Source: Euzebya sp. (GTDB taxonomy: Bacteria > Actinomycetota > Nitriliruptoria > Euzebyales > Euzebyaceae). From it: DNA of 64,000 nucleotides. Below are positions 34,763 to 44,889 of this stretch, one piece after another. Each line of letters starts with the position of its first letter. Positions within the stretch are counted from its first letter, which is position 1. The notes below the pieces were generated by a model, which was not told the DNA's origin, ran no database searches, and saw only the letters and a list, made by a program, of their open reading frames with translations. The stretch covers positions 62,001-126,000 of the forward strand of contig NZ_CAXQBR010000045.1 of the NCBI RefSeq assembly GCF_964222135.1. The letters run 5' to 3'. The translations under genes and the position numbers were made by a program.

Positions 34763-35953
34763 ATGTCGACACCGCTTGCAGACCGGACCGCCCCCGCCGG
34801 TCCCGACGTCATCCACCTGACCAGCCCCCACCTTGGATTCCGATCGATGACCCCGACCGCACGGACCGACGGCGCCACCGATCTGGCGGAGCCGTCCGGC
34901 GGTGCGGTCCTGGGTGAGGTGGCGAGCCGCGTCGACGCGGTGCTCGAGTCGTTCCTCGCGGGTCGGGCGGCGGACCTCGCGGCGCTCGACGATGCCCTGG
35001 TCCCGGTCGCCGACTCGGTGACCGCCCTCGTCCGCGCGGGGGGCAAGCGGCTCCGCCCCGCGTTCGTCTGGTGGGGGTACCGCGCGGCGACCGCCGACCT
35101 CGACGAAGAGGTGCTGAAGCCCGCCGGGGCGGTGGAGCTCCTCCACACCTTCGCCCTCATCCACGACGACATCATGGACCGGTCGGCGACCCGGCGTGGC
35201 CTCCCCGCCGTGCACGCGGCGCTGGCCGACCACCACCGGAGGGCCGGGCTGACGGGCGACCCGGACTGGTTCGGCATCGGCGGCGGGATCCTCGCCGGCG
35301 ACATCGTGTTCGTGTGGGCCGACGAGCTGTTCGAGGACGCCCGGCTCGACGACGCGGCGAAGACGCGCGCCCGGCGGGTGTTCGGGACCCTCCGGACCGA
35401 GGTCATGGCGGGCCAGTACCTCGACCTGCGCCTGTCCGGGCTGCCGACGGCGACCGACGAGGACTCCCTCCGCGTGTCGCTGCTCAAGTCGGGCCGCTAC
35501 ACGGTGACGCGCCCCCTCCAGATGGGTGCGGCGCTGGGACGCCCCGATCCCGAGCTCGTCGAGCGGCTGTCCGCCTTCGGCGACGCGATCGGGGTGGCGT
35601 TCCAGCTGCGCGACGACGGGCTGGGTCTGATGGGCGACCCCGACACGACCGGCAAGGGCGCCCTCGAGGACGTCCGGGAGGGCAAGCGCACCCTCCTGGT
35701 CCTGCGCGCGCGGGAGCTCGCCGGCGCAGCTGGCCGTCGCCGCCTCGACGCCGTCCTCGGCGACCCGGCGGCGACCGCCGACGACGTCGACGCCATCCGC
35801 GAGCTCGTCGAGGGGACGGGGGCGCTGGACGAGGTCGAGCGGCGCGTGTCCGCGCTGCGAGCCGATGCCGAGGCGGCGCTGGTCGGGATCGACGGCCCTG
35901 CGCGCAGCGCGCTGCTCGAGCTGGCCGCCGAGGCGATCGACCGGAGTGCCTGA
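34763..35953 (+). CDS. crtE: polyprenyl (geranylgeranyl) diphosphate synthase
   Basis: A 396-residue all-trans polyprenyl synthase, with about 60 extra N-terminal residues before GKRLRPAFVWWG. The first Asp-rich motif is LIHDDIMDRSATRRG. The second is FQLRDDGLGLMGD, in which the usual last Asp of DDxxD is Gly, a variant seen in several actinobacterial IdsA-like enzymes. KSGRYTVTRPLQMG and GKGALEDVREGKRTLLVL are also present. Being first in an operon with crtI and crtB, it most likely makes C20 GGPP for phytoene. ATG 34763 has GGGAG 9 nt upstream; the inner ATG 34847 is an alternative start. An AT-richer pocket (CGGTTTTAGCAGACGTT, 34714-34730) may be the promoter. Confidence 0.9.
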   Translation: MSTPLADRTAPAGPDVIHLTSPHLGFRSMTPTARTDGATDLAEPSGGAVLGEVASRVDAVLESFLAGRAADLAALDDALVPVADSVTALVRAGGKRLRPAFVWWGYRAATADLDEEVLKPAGAVELLHTFALIHDDIMDRSATRRGLPAVHAALADHHRRAGLTGDPDWFGIGGGILAGDIVFVWADELFEDARLDDAAKTRARRVFGTLRTEVMAGQYLDLRLSGLPTATDEDSLRVSLLKSGRYTVTRPLQMGAALGRPDPELVERLSAFGDAIGVAFQLRDDGLGLMGDPDTTGKGALEDVREGKRTLLVLRARELAGAAGRRRLDAVLGDPAATADDVDAIRELVEGTGALDEVERRVSALRADAEAALVGIDGPARSALLELAAEAIDRSA

Positions 35954-35954
35954 C

Positions 35955-37451
35955 GTGACGGATCGCACGGGCGGGGGACGGGTCGTCGTGGTGGGTGCCG
36001 GACTCGGCGGACTGGCCACCGCCATCCGCCTGGCCGCGGACGGGCGGGCGGTCACCGTCGTCGAGCGCGAGGCCATCCCCGGCGGTCGGGCGGGGCGGAT
36101 CACCGACGCCGGGTTCGCCTTCGACACCGGCCCGAGCGTGCTGACCATGCCGGCGCTGGTCGCCGAGCTGTTCGCCCTGCACGGTGAGGACCTGGCCGAC
36201 CACCTCGAGGTGGAGCGGCTCGACCCCGCCTACCGGGCGGTGTTCCACGACGGGTCGGTGGTGCGGATCCGCGGGTCGGTCGAGGCCATGCGGGAGGAGG
36301 TGCGGGCGGTCATCGGCGCGGCCGAGGCCGACCGGTTCACCCGCTTCGCCGCCCACCTCGAGCGGCTGTACCACGCCGAGTACGACACGTTCATCGACGC
36401 GAACTTCGACTCGCCCCTCGACCTGGTCCGCCCCGCCAAGTTGGCCGAGCTGATCCGCCTCGGCGGGTTCCGCCGGGTCCACCACCTGGTCGCCAGCCAC
36501 CTGACCGACTGGCGGCTCCAGCGGCTGTTCACGTTCCAGTCGATGTACGCGGGCATGAGCCCGTACGAGGCGCTCGGCGTCTACGCCGTGATCGCGTACA
36601 TGGACGCCGTCGCCGGCGTGTTCAGCGCGAAGGGGGGCGTCCACGCGGTGAGCACCGCCCTGGCGGACCTCGCGGCACGCCACGGCGTGGAGCTGCGCTA
36701 CGGCGCGGAGGTCGCCCGCGTCACGGGCCGCGGGCGGCGGGCGACCGGTGTGGAGCTGGTCGACGGCACCCGCTTCGACGCCGACGTCGTGGTCCTCAAC
36801 CCCGACCTGCCGGTCGCCTACGACGAGCTGCTGCCCGCCTGGGCCACGCCGCGGCGGGTCCGCCGGCTGCGGTACTCGCCGTCCTGCGTCGTGGTCCACC
36901 TGGGCCTCGACCGGCGCCTGCTCGACGCCGCCCACCACAACATCCACTTCGCCGAGGACTACCAGGCGTCGTTCGACGACATCCTCGCCGGGCGGATGCA
37001 GCGGGACCCGTCGTGGTTCCTGACCGTCCCGACCGCGAGCGACCCCGACCTGGCGCCCCCCGGCGGCGAGGTCGGCTTCGTGCTGGTCCCCGCCCCCAAC
37101 CTGTGTGGCGCGCCGATCGACTGGCGGACCCAGGCACCCCGGGAGGCGGCCGCGGCGATCCGCCGGATGGAGGACGCGAAGTACGGGCCGGTGTCCGAGT
37201 CCGTCGTCACGAGCCGGGTCGTCACCCCGCAGGACTGGGCGGACCAGGGCATGGCGGCGGGCACCCCGTTCGCGGCCAGCCACCACTTCCGCCAGACCGG
37301 TCCGTTCCGCCCCGCCAACGTCGCGCCGACGGTCGACGGCGTGGTCTTCGTCGGGTCGTCCACGACCCCCGGCGTGGGCGTGCCGATGGTGCTCGTGTCC
37401 GGCCGCCTGGCCGCGGAGCGGGTCGCCCAGCAACTCGAGGACAGGCGGTGA
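35955..37451 (+). CDS. crtI: phytoene desaturase
   Basis: A 498-residue FAD-dependent desaturase. The N-terminal dinucleotide fold reads VVVVGAGLGGLATAIRL, then VTVVEREAIPGGRAGRI and FDTGPSVLTMPALV. The middle has RLFTFQSMYAGMSPYEALG and GVHAVSTALADLA. The C-terminal FAD signature is DGVVFVGSSTTPGVGVPMVL. GTG 35955 lies one base after the crtE stop, and the stop overlaps crtB by 4 bp. The number of desaturation steps, and so the final carotenoid, cannot be told from sequence. Confidence 0.95.
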   Translation: MTDRTGGGRVVVVGAGLGGLATAIRLAADGRAVTVVEREAIPGGRAGRITDAGFAFDTGPSVLTMPALVAELFALHGEDLADHLEVERLDPAYRAVFHDGSVVRIRGSVEAMREEVRAVIGAAEADRFTRFAAHLERLYHAEYDTFIDANFDSPLDLVRPAKLAELIRLGGFRRVHHLVASHLTDWRLQRLFTFQSMYAGMSPYEALGVYAVIAYMDAVAGVFSAKGGVHAVSTALADLAARHGVELRYGAEVARVTGRGRRATGVELVDGTRFDADVVVLNPDLPVAYDELLPAWATPRRVRRLRYSPSCVVVHLGLDRRLLDAAHHNIHFAEDYQASFDDILAGRMQRDPSWFLTVPTASDPDLAPPGGEVGFVLVPAPNLCGAPIDWRTQAPREAAAAIRRMEDAKYGPVSESVVTSRVVTPQDWADQGMAAGTPFAASHHFRQTGPFRPANVAPTVDGVVFVGSSTTPGVGVPMVLVSGRLAAERVAQQLEDRR

Positions 37452-38428
37452 GCGCGCCGACGGTCATCGGACAGGGCGGTGGGCCGGCGGTCGCGGGCGG
37501 GTACGCCCACCCCTCCCCCTCGACTGCCATCGTCGACGCGGTCCTCGGCGGCCGCGACGGGCGGGTGGTCGACCTCGCGACCTCGTACGAGATCTGCCGG
37601 CGGATCAACGCCGCCCACGGCCGGACGTACTACGCGGCGACGCGGCTGCTGCCCCCCGACAAGCGGCCGCACGTCCACGCCCTGTACGCCTTCGCCCGCT
37701 ACGCCGACGACCTGGTCGACCACCTCGACCTGGCCTGGACGCCGGCCGAGCGCCGCCGGGCGCTCGAGTCCTGGAGCGACGCGTTCCTCGCCGACCTCCG
37801 GGCCGGGCGGTCGGACGACCCGGTCGGCAAGGCGGTCGTGCACACGATGCAGGTGATGGCGGTCGACCACGCCGACGTCGAGGCGTTCCTCCGCTCGATG
37901 GCGATGGACCTGACCGTGACCCGGTACGAGACCTACGACGACCTGGCCGTCTACGTCCACGGATCGGCCGCGGTGATCGGCACGATGACCCTGCCGGTCC
38001 TCGAGCCGCTGACCCCCGAGGCCCGCCGGCCGGCCATGCAGCTCGGCATCGCCTTCCAGCTGACCAACTTCATCCGCGACGTCGCCGAGGACCACGCCCG
38101 CGGCCGCATCTACCTGCCGCTCGAGGACCTGGATCGCTTCGGGGTGACCGAGGCGCACCTCCGGAGCCGGCAGGTCGGCCCGGAGCTGCGCCGCCTGCTC
38201 GCCTTCGAGATCGCCCGCACCCGCGCGCTGTACCGCAGGGCCGAGGACGGCTGGGCGATGCTGCCGCCCGCGAGCGCGCGGTGCATCAGGACCGCCCACC
38301 GGCTCTACGCCGGGATCCTCGACCGCGTCGAGGCGAGCGACTACCAGGTCTTCCGGGACCGGGCGGTCGTGCCGACGTGGCAGAAGGCGACCGTCGTGGC
38401 CCACGAGCTGCTGCGCCCGGCTGGCTGA
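37448..38428 (+). CDS. crtB: phytoene synthase
   Basis: A 326-residue squalene/phytoene synthase joining two GGPP molecules. Substrate-Mg motifs are YADDLVDHLD (first, DDxxD) and LTNFIRDVAEDHARGRIYLP (second, DxxxD). FARYADD and YAATRLLPPDKR are typical of CrtB rather than squalene synthase. GTG 37448 forms GTGA with the crtI stop. The N-terminal 45 residues are an extension without known motifs. The type II IPP isomerase gene follows after 2 bp. Confidence 0.95.
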   Translation: MSAPTVIGQGGGPAVAGGYAHPSPSTAIVDAVLGGRDGRVVDLATSYEICRRINAAHGRTYYAATRLLPPDKRPHVHALYAFARYADDLVDHLDLAWTPAERRRALESWSDAFLADLRAGRSDDPVGKAVVHTMQVMAVDHADVEAFLRSMAMDLTVTRYETYDDLAVYVHGSAAVIGTMTLPVLEPLTPEARRPAMQLGIAFQLTNFIRDVAEDHARGRIYLPLEDLDRFGVTEAHLRSRQVGPELRRLLAFEIARTRALYRRAEDGWAMLPPASARCIRTAHRLYAGILDRVEASDYQVFRDRAVVPTWQKATVVAHELLRPAG

Positions 38429-38430
38429 GG

Positions 38431-39456
38431 GTGGACGACGCCACCGCGCGCCGGAAGGCCGACCACCTGCGGGTCGCCCTCGACGAGGACGTCGGCCACA
38501 TCGGCATCACCACCGGGTTGGAGCGGCTGCGCCTGAACGCCCGGGCCCTGCCGGGACGGGCGCTCGACGAGGTGTCCACCGCGGTGACCGCGTTCGGGCG
38601 GGAGCTCGCCGCGCCGCTGCTGGTCAGCTGCATGACCGGCGGGACCAGCGAGGCCGGTCGGGTGAACGTCGCGCTCGCGACCGCCGCGCAGCGGCACCAC
38701 GTCGCGGTGGGCCTGGGCTCGGGGCGGATCCTGCTCGAGGGCGGGGACGCGGGCTCCTTCGCGGTCCGGGAGGTCGCGCCGGACGTGCCGCTGCTCGCGA
38801 ACCTCGGCGCGGTCCAGCTGGCCGAGGTCGGCGTCGACGGGTGCGTCGAGCTGGTCGACCGCACCGGCGCCGACGTGCTGGTCCTGCACCTCAACCCGGT
38901 CCAGGAGGCGGTGCAACCCGGCGGCGACACCGACTTCGGCGGCGTGGCCGAGCGGATCGCCGAGGTGGTCGCCGGCGTCGGCGTGCCGGTGGTCGCGAAG
39001 GAGGTCGGGTTCGGGCTGGCGCCGGCGGACGTCGCAGAGCTGCTCGCGGCCGGTGTGGCCGGGATCGACGTGGCCGGCGCGGGCGGGACGAACTGGGCCA
39101 CGGTCGAGGGCCACCGCGACGACCGGGCCGGTCGGGTCGCCTCGGCCTTCGCCGGGTGGGGGTGGTCCACCGTCGAGTCGCTGCGCGCCGCCGTGGCCGC
39201 TCGGACCGCGGGCCGCCCGCTGACCGTGATCGCCTCGGGAGGCCTGGCCGACGGCGTCGACGCGGTGAAGTGCCTCGCCCTGGGCGCGGACCTGGCCGGG
39301 TTCGGCCGCCGGCTGCTGCCCGCCGCGGCGGAGGGACCCGAACCCGCGGCGGAGGCCCTCGGCGTCCTCGTCGACCAGCTCCGCATCGCGACCTGGGCCG
39401 TGGGAACGGAGTCGGTGACCGAGCTCCACCCGTCCGTCCTGCGGGAGGTCGAGTAG
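38431..39456 (+). CDS. fni: type 2 isopentenyl-diphosphate isomerase
   Basis: A 341-residue FMN/NADPH-dependent IPP isomerase that balances IPP and DMAPP. It starts with RKADHLRVALDED, then has VSCMTGGTSEAGRVN (substrate loop), VGLGSGR, LHLNPVQEAVQPGGDTDF (Gln-Glu acid/base and Mg site), KEVGFG, DVAGAGGTNWATVE and IASGGLADGVD with LGADLAGFGRRLL. It has no sequence relation to the type 1 Nudix isomerase. Position as last gene of crtEIB shows its role: supply of starter units for carotenoid synthesis. Confidence 0.93.
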   Translation: MDDATARRKADHLRVALDEDVGHIGITTGLERLRLNARALPGRALDEVSTAVTAFGRELAAPLLVSCMTGGTSEAGRVNVALATAAQRHHVAVGLGSGRILLEGGDAGSFAVREVAPDVPLLANLGAVQLAEVGVDGCVELVDRTGADVLVLHLNPVQEAVQPGGDTDFGGVAERIAEVVAGVGVPVVAKEVGFGLAPADVAELLAAGVAGIDVAGAGGTNWATVEGHRDDRAGRVASAFAGWGWSTVESLRAAVAARTAGRPLTVIASGGLADGVDAVKCLALGADLAGFGRRLLPAAAEGPEPAAEALGVLVDQLRIATWAVGTESVTELHPSVLREVE

Positions 39457-39471
39457 CACCGGTCTGCTGAA

Positions 39472-39603
39472 CCCAGATCTGGGTTCTGGTGACGCCGGCG
39501 GAGCTGCGGCCCAGATCTGGGAGTTCGTGGGCCGGAGCGTGACCTTGGATCTGAGCTTCGGTGCCGCCGGCGGAGCTGCGGCCCAGATCTGGGAGTTCGT
39601 GGG
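39472..39603. repeat. CCCAGATCTGGG palindromes in a 72-bp-period repeat
   Basis: The 183-bp gap between fni and the GH3 gene holds three perfect 12-bp palindromes CCCAGATCTGGG at 39472, 39510 and 39582. The last two are embedded in a 38-bp perfect direct repeat (39494-39531 and 39566-39603), offset 72 bp. A decayed palindrome (TTGGATCTGAG) lies at about 39545. The array ends 36 bp before the GH3 start. Confidence 0.8.
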
Positions 39604-39639
39604 TGAGAGCTCACCGGCACGGCGACCTACGGTGGCCGG

Positions 39640-40797
39640 GTGCCGTCTCGCCGCCGTCCTGCCGCAGTCCTGGGGGTGCTGGCCGTCCTCTGCGTGACGC
39701 TGGCCACCCCCGCTCCCGCCACCTCCCCCGCCCCCGCCGCCGGCTGCGCGCGGCTCTCGGACGCCCGGCTCGTCGCCCAGCTGATCGGGGCGCCGGTGCG
39801 GACCACGACGGCGACGCCCGAGGTGCGGGCGATGGTCGCCGACCACGCCGGGACCGCGGTGCTGTTCGGCGCGGCGATCGAGTCCGCGGACCAGGTGCGG
39901 GCGCTGGTGCAGGACCTCGACGAGGCCGCGCCCGACGGGGTGGCGCCGCTGGTCGCCGTCGACGAGGAGGGTGGACGGGTCGCCCGGTTCGGCCGTGCCG
40001 GCGTGACCGCGCACCTCCCGTCCGCCCGCGACCAGGCCGCGACGCAGACCCCCGAGCAGGTCCGGGCGGCTGCCGCCGGCCTGGCCCAGCAGCTCGCGTC
40101 GATGGGGGTCGACCTGAACCTCGCGCCGGTCGCGGACCTGTCGGACGACCCGGCCACGACGATCGTGGGCGACCGGTCCTTCTCCGCCGACCCCGCGACC
40201 GCCGGCGCCTACGTGCGCGCGTTCGCCGCCGGCATGGGTGACGGCGCCATCGCCACGACCGGCAAGCACCTGCCCGACCACGGGTTGACCACGACCGACA
40301 CCCACACGGCCAGCGCCACCGTCGACGTCAGCGTCGAGGCCCTGGCCGCGGTCCACCTCGCGCCCTACCGCCGGGCGATCGACCACCTCGACGCGGTGAT
40401 GATGAGCCACCTCGTGGTCCCCGCGATCGATCCCGACCGGCCGTTCGGGCTGAGCCCCGACGCGGTCGAGTTCGTCAGGACCCAGCTCGGGACCGACGGT
40501 CGGCCCTACGACGGCGTCGTGATGACCGACGACCTGTCGATGCAGGCCGTCGCCGCCGTCGCCGACCAGCCGACCGCCGCGCTGACGGCGATCACGGCGG
40601 GCGTGGACCTGGTCCTGGTCGGCTCGACCGGCGCCGCCGGCCCCGTCCACTCCCACCTGCTCGCCGCGCTGGAGGACGGGACCCTCCCGCGATCACGGGT
40701 GGTCGAGGCCGCCGCCCGCGTGCTGGACCTGAAGGTCGACGACCCCGCACAGGTCGCCTGCCTGGTCGGGCCGACCCACTACGCGCGCCCGCGCTGA
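39640..40797 (+). CDS. secreted GH3 glycosidase (NagZ-like beta-N-acetylhexosaminidase)
   Basis: A 385-residue GH3 enzyme with a signal peptide (AVLGVLAVLCVTLATPAPA). Hallmarks are VAVDEEGGRVARFG, NLAPVADLSDDP, GDRSFSADP, the general acid/base loop with TTTDTH (Asp-His dyad) and the nucleophile in GVVMTDDLSMQAV. The usual KHFPGHG motif reads KHLPDHG, an unusual Gly-to-Asp change. NagZ enzymes remove GlcNAc from muropeptides or glycans; here it acts outside the membrane or as a surface protein. GTG 39640 gives a complete signal peptide. The CCCAGATCTGGG array lies just upstream. Confidence 0.88.
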   Translation: MPSRRRPAAVLGVLAVLCVTLATPAPATSPAPAAGCARLSDARLVAQLIGAPVRTTTATPEVRAMVADHAGTAVLFGAAIESADQVRALVQDLDEAAPDGVAPLVAVDEEGGRVARFGRAGVTAHLPSARDQAATQTPEQVRAAAAGLAQQLASMGVDLNLAPVADLSDDPATTIVGDRSFSADPATAGAYVRAFAAGMGDGAIATTGKHLPDHGLTTTDTHTASATVDVSVEALAAVHLAPYRRAIDHLDAVMMSHLVVPAIDPDRPFGLSPDAVEFVRTQLGTDGRPYDGVVMTDDLSMQAVAAVADQPTAALTAITAGVDLVLVGSTGAAGPVHSHLLAALEDGTLPRSRVVEAAARVLDLKVDDPAQVACLVGPTHYARPR

Positions 40798-40900
40798 GCG
40801 CGCAGCAACCGCCCGGCCTGGATGTGCAGCAGGGCCCTCCACGTGGCCCAAGTGCACATCGTGCAGCGGTCGGGGGCGACCGGGCGACGAAGTCCCAAAA

Positions 40901-40973
40901 CCAGACCGACACACCGTTGCGCAGCGAGGGGGCGGGAACCCGCGCTACGCATGGTGTGTCGTGGTAGGTCTGG
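40901..40973. other. large interrupted hairpin in a gene-free gap
   Basis: The stretch 40798-41103 has no gene I can support. Within it, CCAGACC (40901-40907) pairs with GGTCTGG (40967-40973), GACACACC (40908-40915) pairs with GGTGTGTC (40953-40960), and GCG/AGCG pairs with CGCT/CGC further in. At the tip is GCGGG-AA-CCCGC. The structure has about 27 base pairs with a 6-nt bulge. It may be a terminator for the GH3 gene, a small RNA or a mobile-element relic. Confidence 0.45.
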
Positions 40974-41103
40974 CTGTCTGCAGCGGTGCAGGTGAACCCC
41001 GTCTGTGGCCCTCCATCCCCGCGTTGAGCCCACGGTACCAGCCGCGACCACGGCGTCCACCACTGTCTCCGCTGGGCCATCCGGCCGGGTCCCCTCCGAC
41101 GGG

Positions 41104-41132
41104 TTGATCTGACGCGCCCCGGCGCGCAGACT
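41104..41132 (+). promoter_or_regulatory. putative ilv operon promoter
   Basis: TTGATC (41104-41109), a 17-nt spacer and CAGACT (41127-41132). The spacer holds the inverted repeat CGCGCC-CC-GGCGCG (41113-41126), a possible repressor site. Transcription would start about 41139-41140, exactly at the leader-peptide GTG. Confidence 0.55.
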
Positions 41133-41139
41133 GGAGGCC

Positions 41140-41226
41140 GTGACGCATCGCGTGGTTGGGTACGGCACCCGGTCCTACGGCATCCTCGTAGTAGCCCGGG
41201 CGTCTGGCCCTGCCCTCGGTGTGTGA
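41140..41226 (+). CDS. ilv leader peptide (attenuation)
   Basis: A 28-codon open frame starting GTG 41140 and ending TGA 41224-41226. Codons 15-18 (ATC CTC GTA GTA) encode Ile-Leu-Val-Val, followed by Ala-Arg. This resembles the Ile/Leu/Val-rich leader peptides of actinobacterial ilvBNC operons such as that of Corynebacterium glutamicum. No spaced Shine-Dalgarno is present (GGAGG is only 2 nt away), but the promoter places transcription start at the GTG, so leaderless translation is likely. Stalling at the branched-chain codons would change folding of the downstream hairpins. Confidence 0.65.
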   Translation: MTHRVVGYGTRSYGILVVARASGPALGV

Positions 41227-41277
41227 CCCCGCACACACGACCACGGATCAGACGCGACCTCCCGGACCGGGAGGTCG
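41219..41277 (+). terminator. ilv attenuator hairpins
   Basis: GTGTGTG (41219-41225) pairs with CACACAC (41232-41238) across the leader stop codon. Downstream, CGACCTCCC (41255-41263) pairs with GGGAGGTCG (41269-41277) around GGACC, the likely terminator. No T-run follows. GAGGAGG and the ilvB ATG lie 62 nt further on. I did not resolve the antiterminator pairing. Confidence 0.6.
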
Positions 41278-41338
41278 TCGGCGTATACGGGGCGGAACCG
41301 GGATCCCTCACAGGACCCCGCCGAGGAGGATCGATCAC

Positions 41339-43120
41339 ATGGAGATGACAGGAGCGCAGGCGGTCATCACGTCCCTGGAGCGCGCCGGCGTGGAGGTCGT
41401 CTTCGGCCACCCCGGCGGGGCGATCCTGCCGGCGTACGACCCGATGCTCGGGTCGTCGATCCGCCACGTGCTGGCCCGCCACGAGCAGGGGGCGGGGCAC
41501 ATGGCGGAGGGGTACGCGCACGCCACCGGCCGCGTGGGCGTCTGCATCGCGACCTCCGGCCCCGGCGGGACCAACCTCGTCACGCCGCTGGCCGACGCGA
41601 TGATGGACTCCGTCCCGATCGTGGCGATCACCGGGCAGGTGGCGACCTCGGCGGTGGGCGGCGACGCCTTCCAGGAGGCCGACATCACCGGCATCACCAT
41701 GCCGGTCACCAAGCACAACGAGATGGTGTCGAGCCCCGACCGCATCCCGGGCGCGATCGCCGAGGCGTTCCACATCGCCTCCACCGGCCGCACGGGCCCC
41801 GTCCTGATCGACATCCCGAAGGACGTCCTGGCCGCCACCCTCACCCGGTTCGAGTGGCCCGAGCGGGTCTCCCTGCCGGGCTACAAGCCGACGGTCCGCG
41901 GCCACTCGAAGATGGTCCGCGAGGCGGCGGACGCGATCCTCGCCGCTGAGCGGCCGGTCATCTACGCCGGCGGCGGGATCATCGCCTCCGGTGCCGAGGA
42001 GGTGCTCGCGCAGTTCGCCGAGCTCCTCGAGCTGCCCGTCGTCACCACCCTGATGGCGCGCGGCGCGTTCCCCGACAGCCACGCACAGCACCTCGGCATG
42101 CCAGGCATGCACGGCCACTGGACCGCCGTCACCGCGCTGCAGCGGGCCGACCTGCTGATCGGCCTCGGCACCCGCTTCGACGACCGGGTCACCGGCAAGC
42201 TCGACGCCTTCGCGCCGCACGCCAAGGTGATCCACGTCGACGTCGACCCGGCCGAGATCGGCAAGAACAAGCTCGTCGACGTGCCGATCGTCGGGGACGT
42301 CGGGACCGTCCTCGGCCAGCTCGTCGAGGCCCTCGGCAAGCTGCTCGACGGCGGTGCGACCCAGGCCGACCTGTCGGCGTGGTGGGACACCCTGCGCGGA
42401 TGGAAGGCCGATCACCCCCTCCGCCACGTCCAGGAGCCCGACGGCCCCCTCAAGCCCCAGACCGTGGTGCGCGCGATCGACGCGGCACGGGCGGAGGACT
42501 CGATCATCGTCACCGGCGTCGGCCAGCACCAGATGTGGGCCAGCCAGCTGATCACCTACGACCGGTCCCGCCAGTGGATCAACTCCGGTGGCCTCGGGAC
42601 GATGGGCTTCGGCGTCCCCGCGTCGATCGGCGCGAAGGCCGGACGGCCCGATGCGCAGGTCATCCTCATCGACGGGGACGGGTCGTTCCAGATGACCCTG
42701 CAGGAGCTGGCCACCGCCTCCACCGAGGGGATCCCGGTCATCTTCACCGTCCTCAACAACGGCGTCCTCGGCATGGTCCGCCAGTGGCAGGAGCTGTTCT
42801 ACGACCGCCGCTTCTCCTCGATCGACCTGGGCCAGGACGTGCCCGACCTCGTGAAGCTGGCTGAGGCGATGGGCTGTGAGGGGTTCCGCGTCTCCACCGT
42901 CGCCGAGCTCGAGCCGACGCTCGAGAAGGCCTTCGCCGTGCGGGACCGGCCCGTGGTCATCGACTTCCGGGTCGACCCCGAGGAGAAGGTGTTCCCGATG
43001 ATCCCCGCCGGCCAGTCGAACGACTCGATCATCGAGTCCATGGAGGACTGGGTGGCCCGCAAGCAGGCCGCGGAACGCGGTGAGGGCGAGGACCTCACCT
43101 CCGCCGGCCCGCCGAGCTAG
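41339..43120 (+). CDS. ilvB: acetolactate synthase large (catalytic) subunit
   Basis: A 593-residue ThDP/FAD enzyme making acetolactate or acetohydroxybutyrate, the first common step to Ile, Leu and Val. It has [14 protein letters not shown], the ThDP-activating Glu in [32 protein letters not shown], the FAD region [15 protein letters not shown], and the ThDP/Mg motif [17 protein letters not shown] with [14 protein letters not shown]. The ATG has a strong GAGGAGG site. Biosynthetic (not catabolic) type is indicated by ilvN downstream and the attenuator upstream. Confidence 0.97.
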   Translation: MEMTGAQAVITSLERAGVEVVFGHPGGAILPAYDPMLGSSIRHVLARHEQGAGHMAEGYAHATGRVGVCIATSGPGGTNLVTPLADAMMDSVPIVAITGQVATSAVGGDAFQEADITGITMPVTKHNEMVSSPDRIPGAIAEAFHIASTGRTGPVLIDIPKDVLAATLTRFEWPERVSLPGYKPTVRGHSKMVREAADAILAAERPVIYAGGGIIASGAEEVLAQFAELLELPVVTTLMARGAFPDSHAQHLGMPGMHGHWTAVTALQRADLLIGLGTRFDDRVTGKLDAFAPHAKVIHVDVDPAEIGKNKLVDVPIVGDVGTVLGQLVEALGKLLDGGATQADLSAWWDTLRGWKADHPLRHVQEPDGPLKPQTVVRAIDAARAEDSIIVTGVGQHQMWASQLITYDRSRQWINSGGLGTMGFGVPASIGAKAGRPDAQVILIDGDGSFQMTLQELATASTEGIPVIFTVLNNGVLGMVRQWQELFYDRRFSSIDLGQDVPDLVKLAEAMGCEGFRVSTVAELEPTLEKAFAVRDRPVVIDFRVDPEEKVFPMIPAGQSNDSIIESMEDWVARKQAAERGEGEDLTSAGPPS

Positions 43121-43161
43121 CGCCTGCCCGGCCAGCACCCCTCCGCAGAGGACCAGACCCC

Positions 43162-44785
<1,624 letters not shown>

Positions 44786-44818
44786 GCGACGTCACCGAAA
44801 TGTCGTCGACGTGACACC

Positions 44819-44852
44819 GCCGGCGTGGTTGAGTGCGCAGCACCACGCCGGC
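44819..44852 (+). terminator. ilvBNC terminator hairpin
   Basis: GCCGGCGTGGT (44819-44829) pairs perfectly over 11 bp with ACCACGCCGGC (44842-44852) around a 12-nt loop, 33 bp after ilvC. No T-tract follows. It lies upstream of GTG 44890, which supports starting the next gene there. Confidence 0.6.
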
Positions 44853-44889
44853 TCCCGACCCCCGACAACCGGCGTGCGAGGTGGGTCCA

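Noticed and set aside
40693-41244. Minus-strand frames in the gap before ilv (for example 40779-41168)
   Set aside because: They show no domain or ribosome-binding site, and they cross the large hairpin and the ilv promoter. A decayed gene cannot be excluded, but I cannot support one.
41140-41338. T-box riboswitch for the ilv operon
   Set aside because: No T-box sequence or specifier-loop layout is seen; the open frame with Ile-Leu-Val-Val codons explains the region better.
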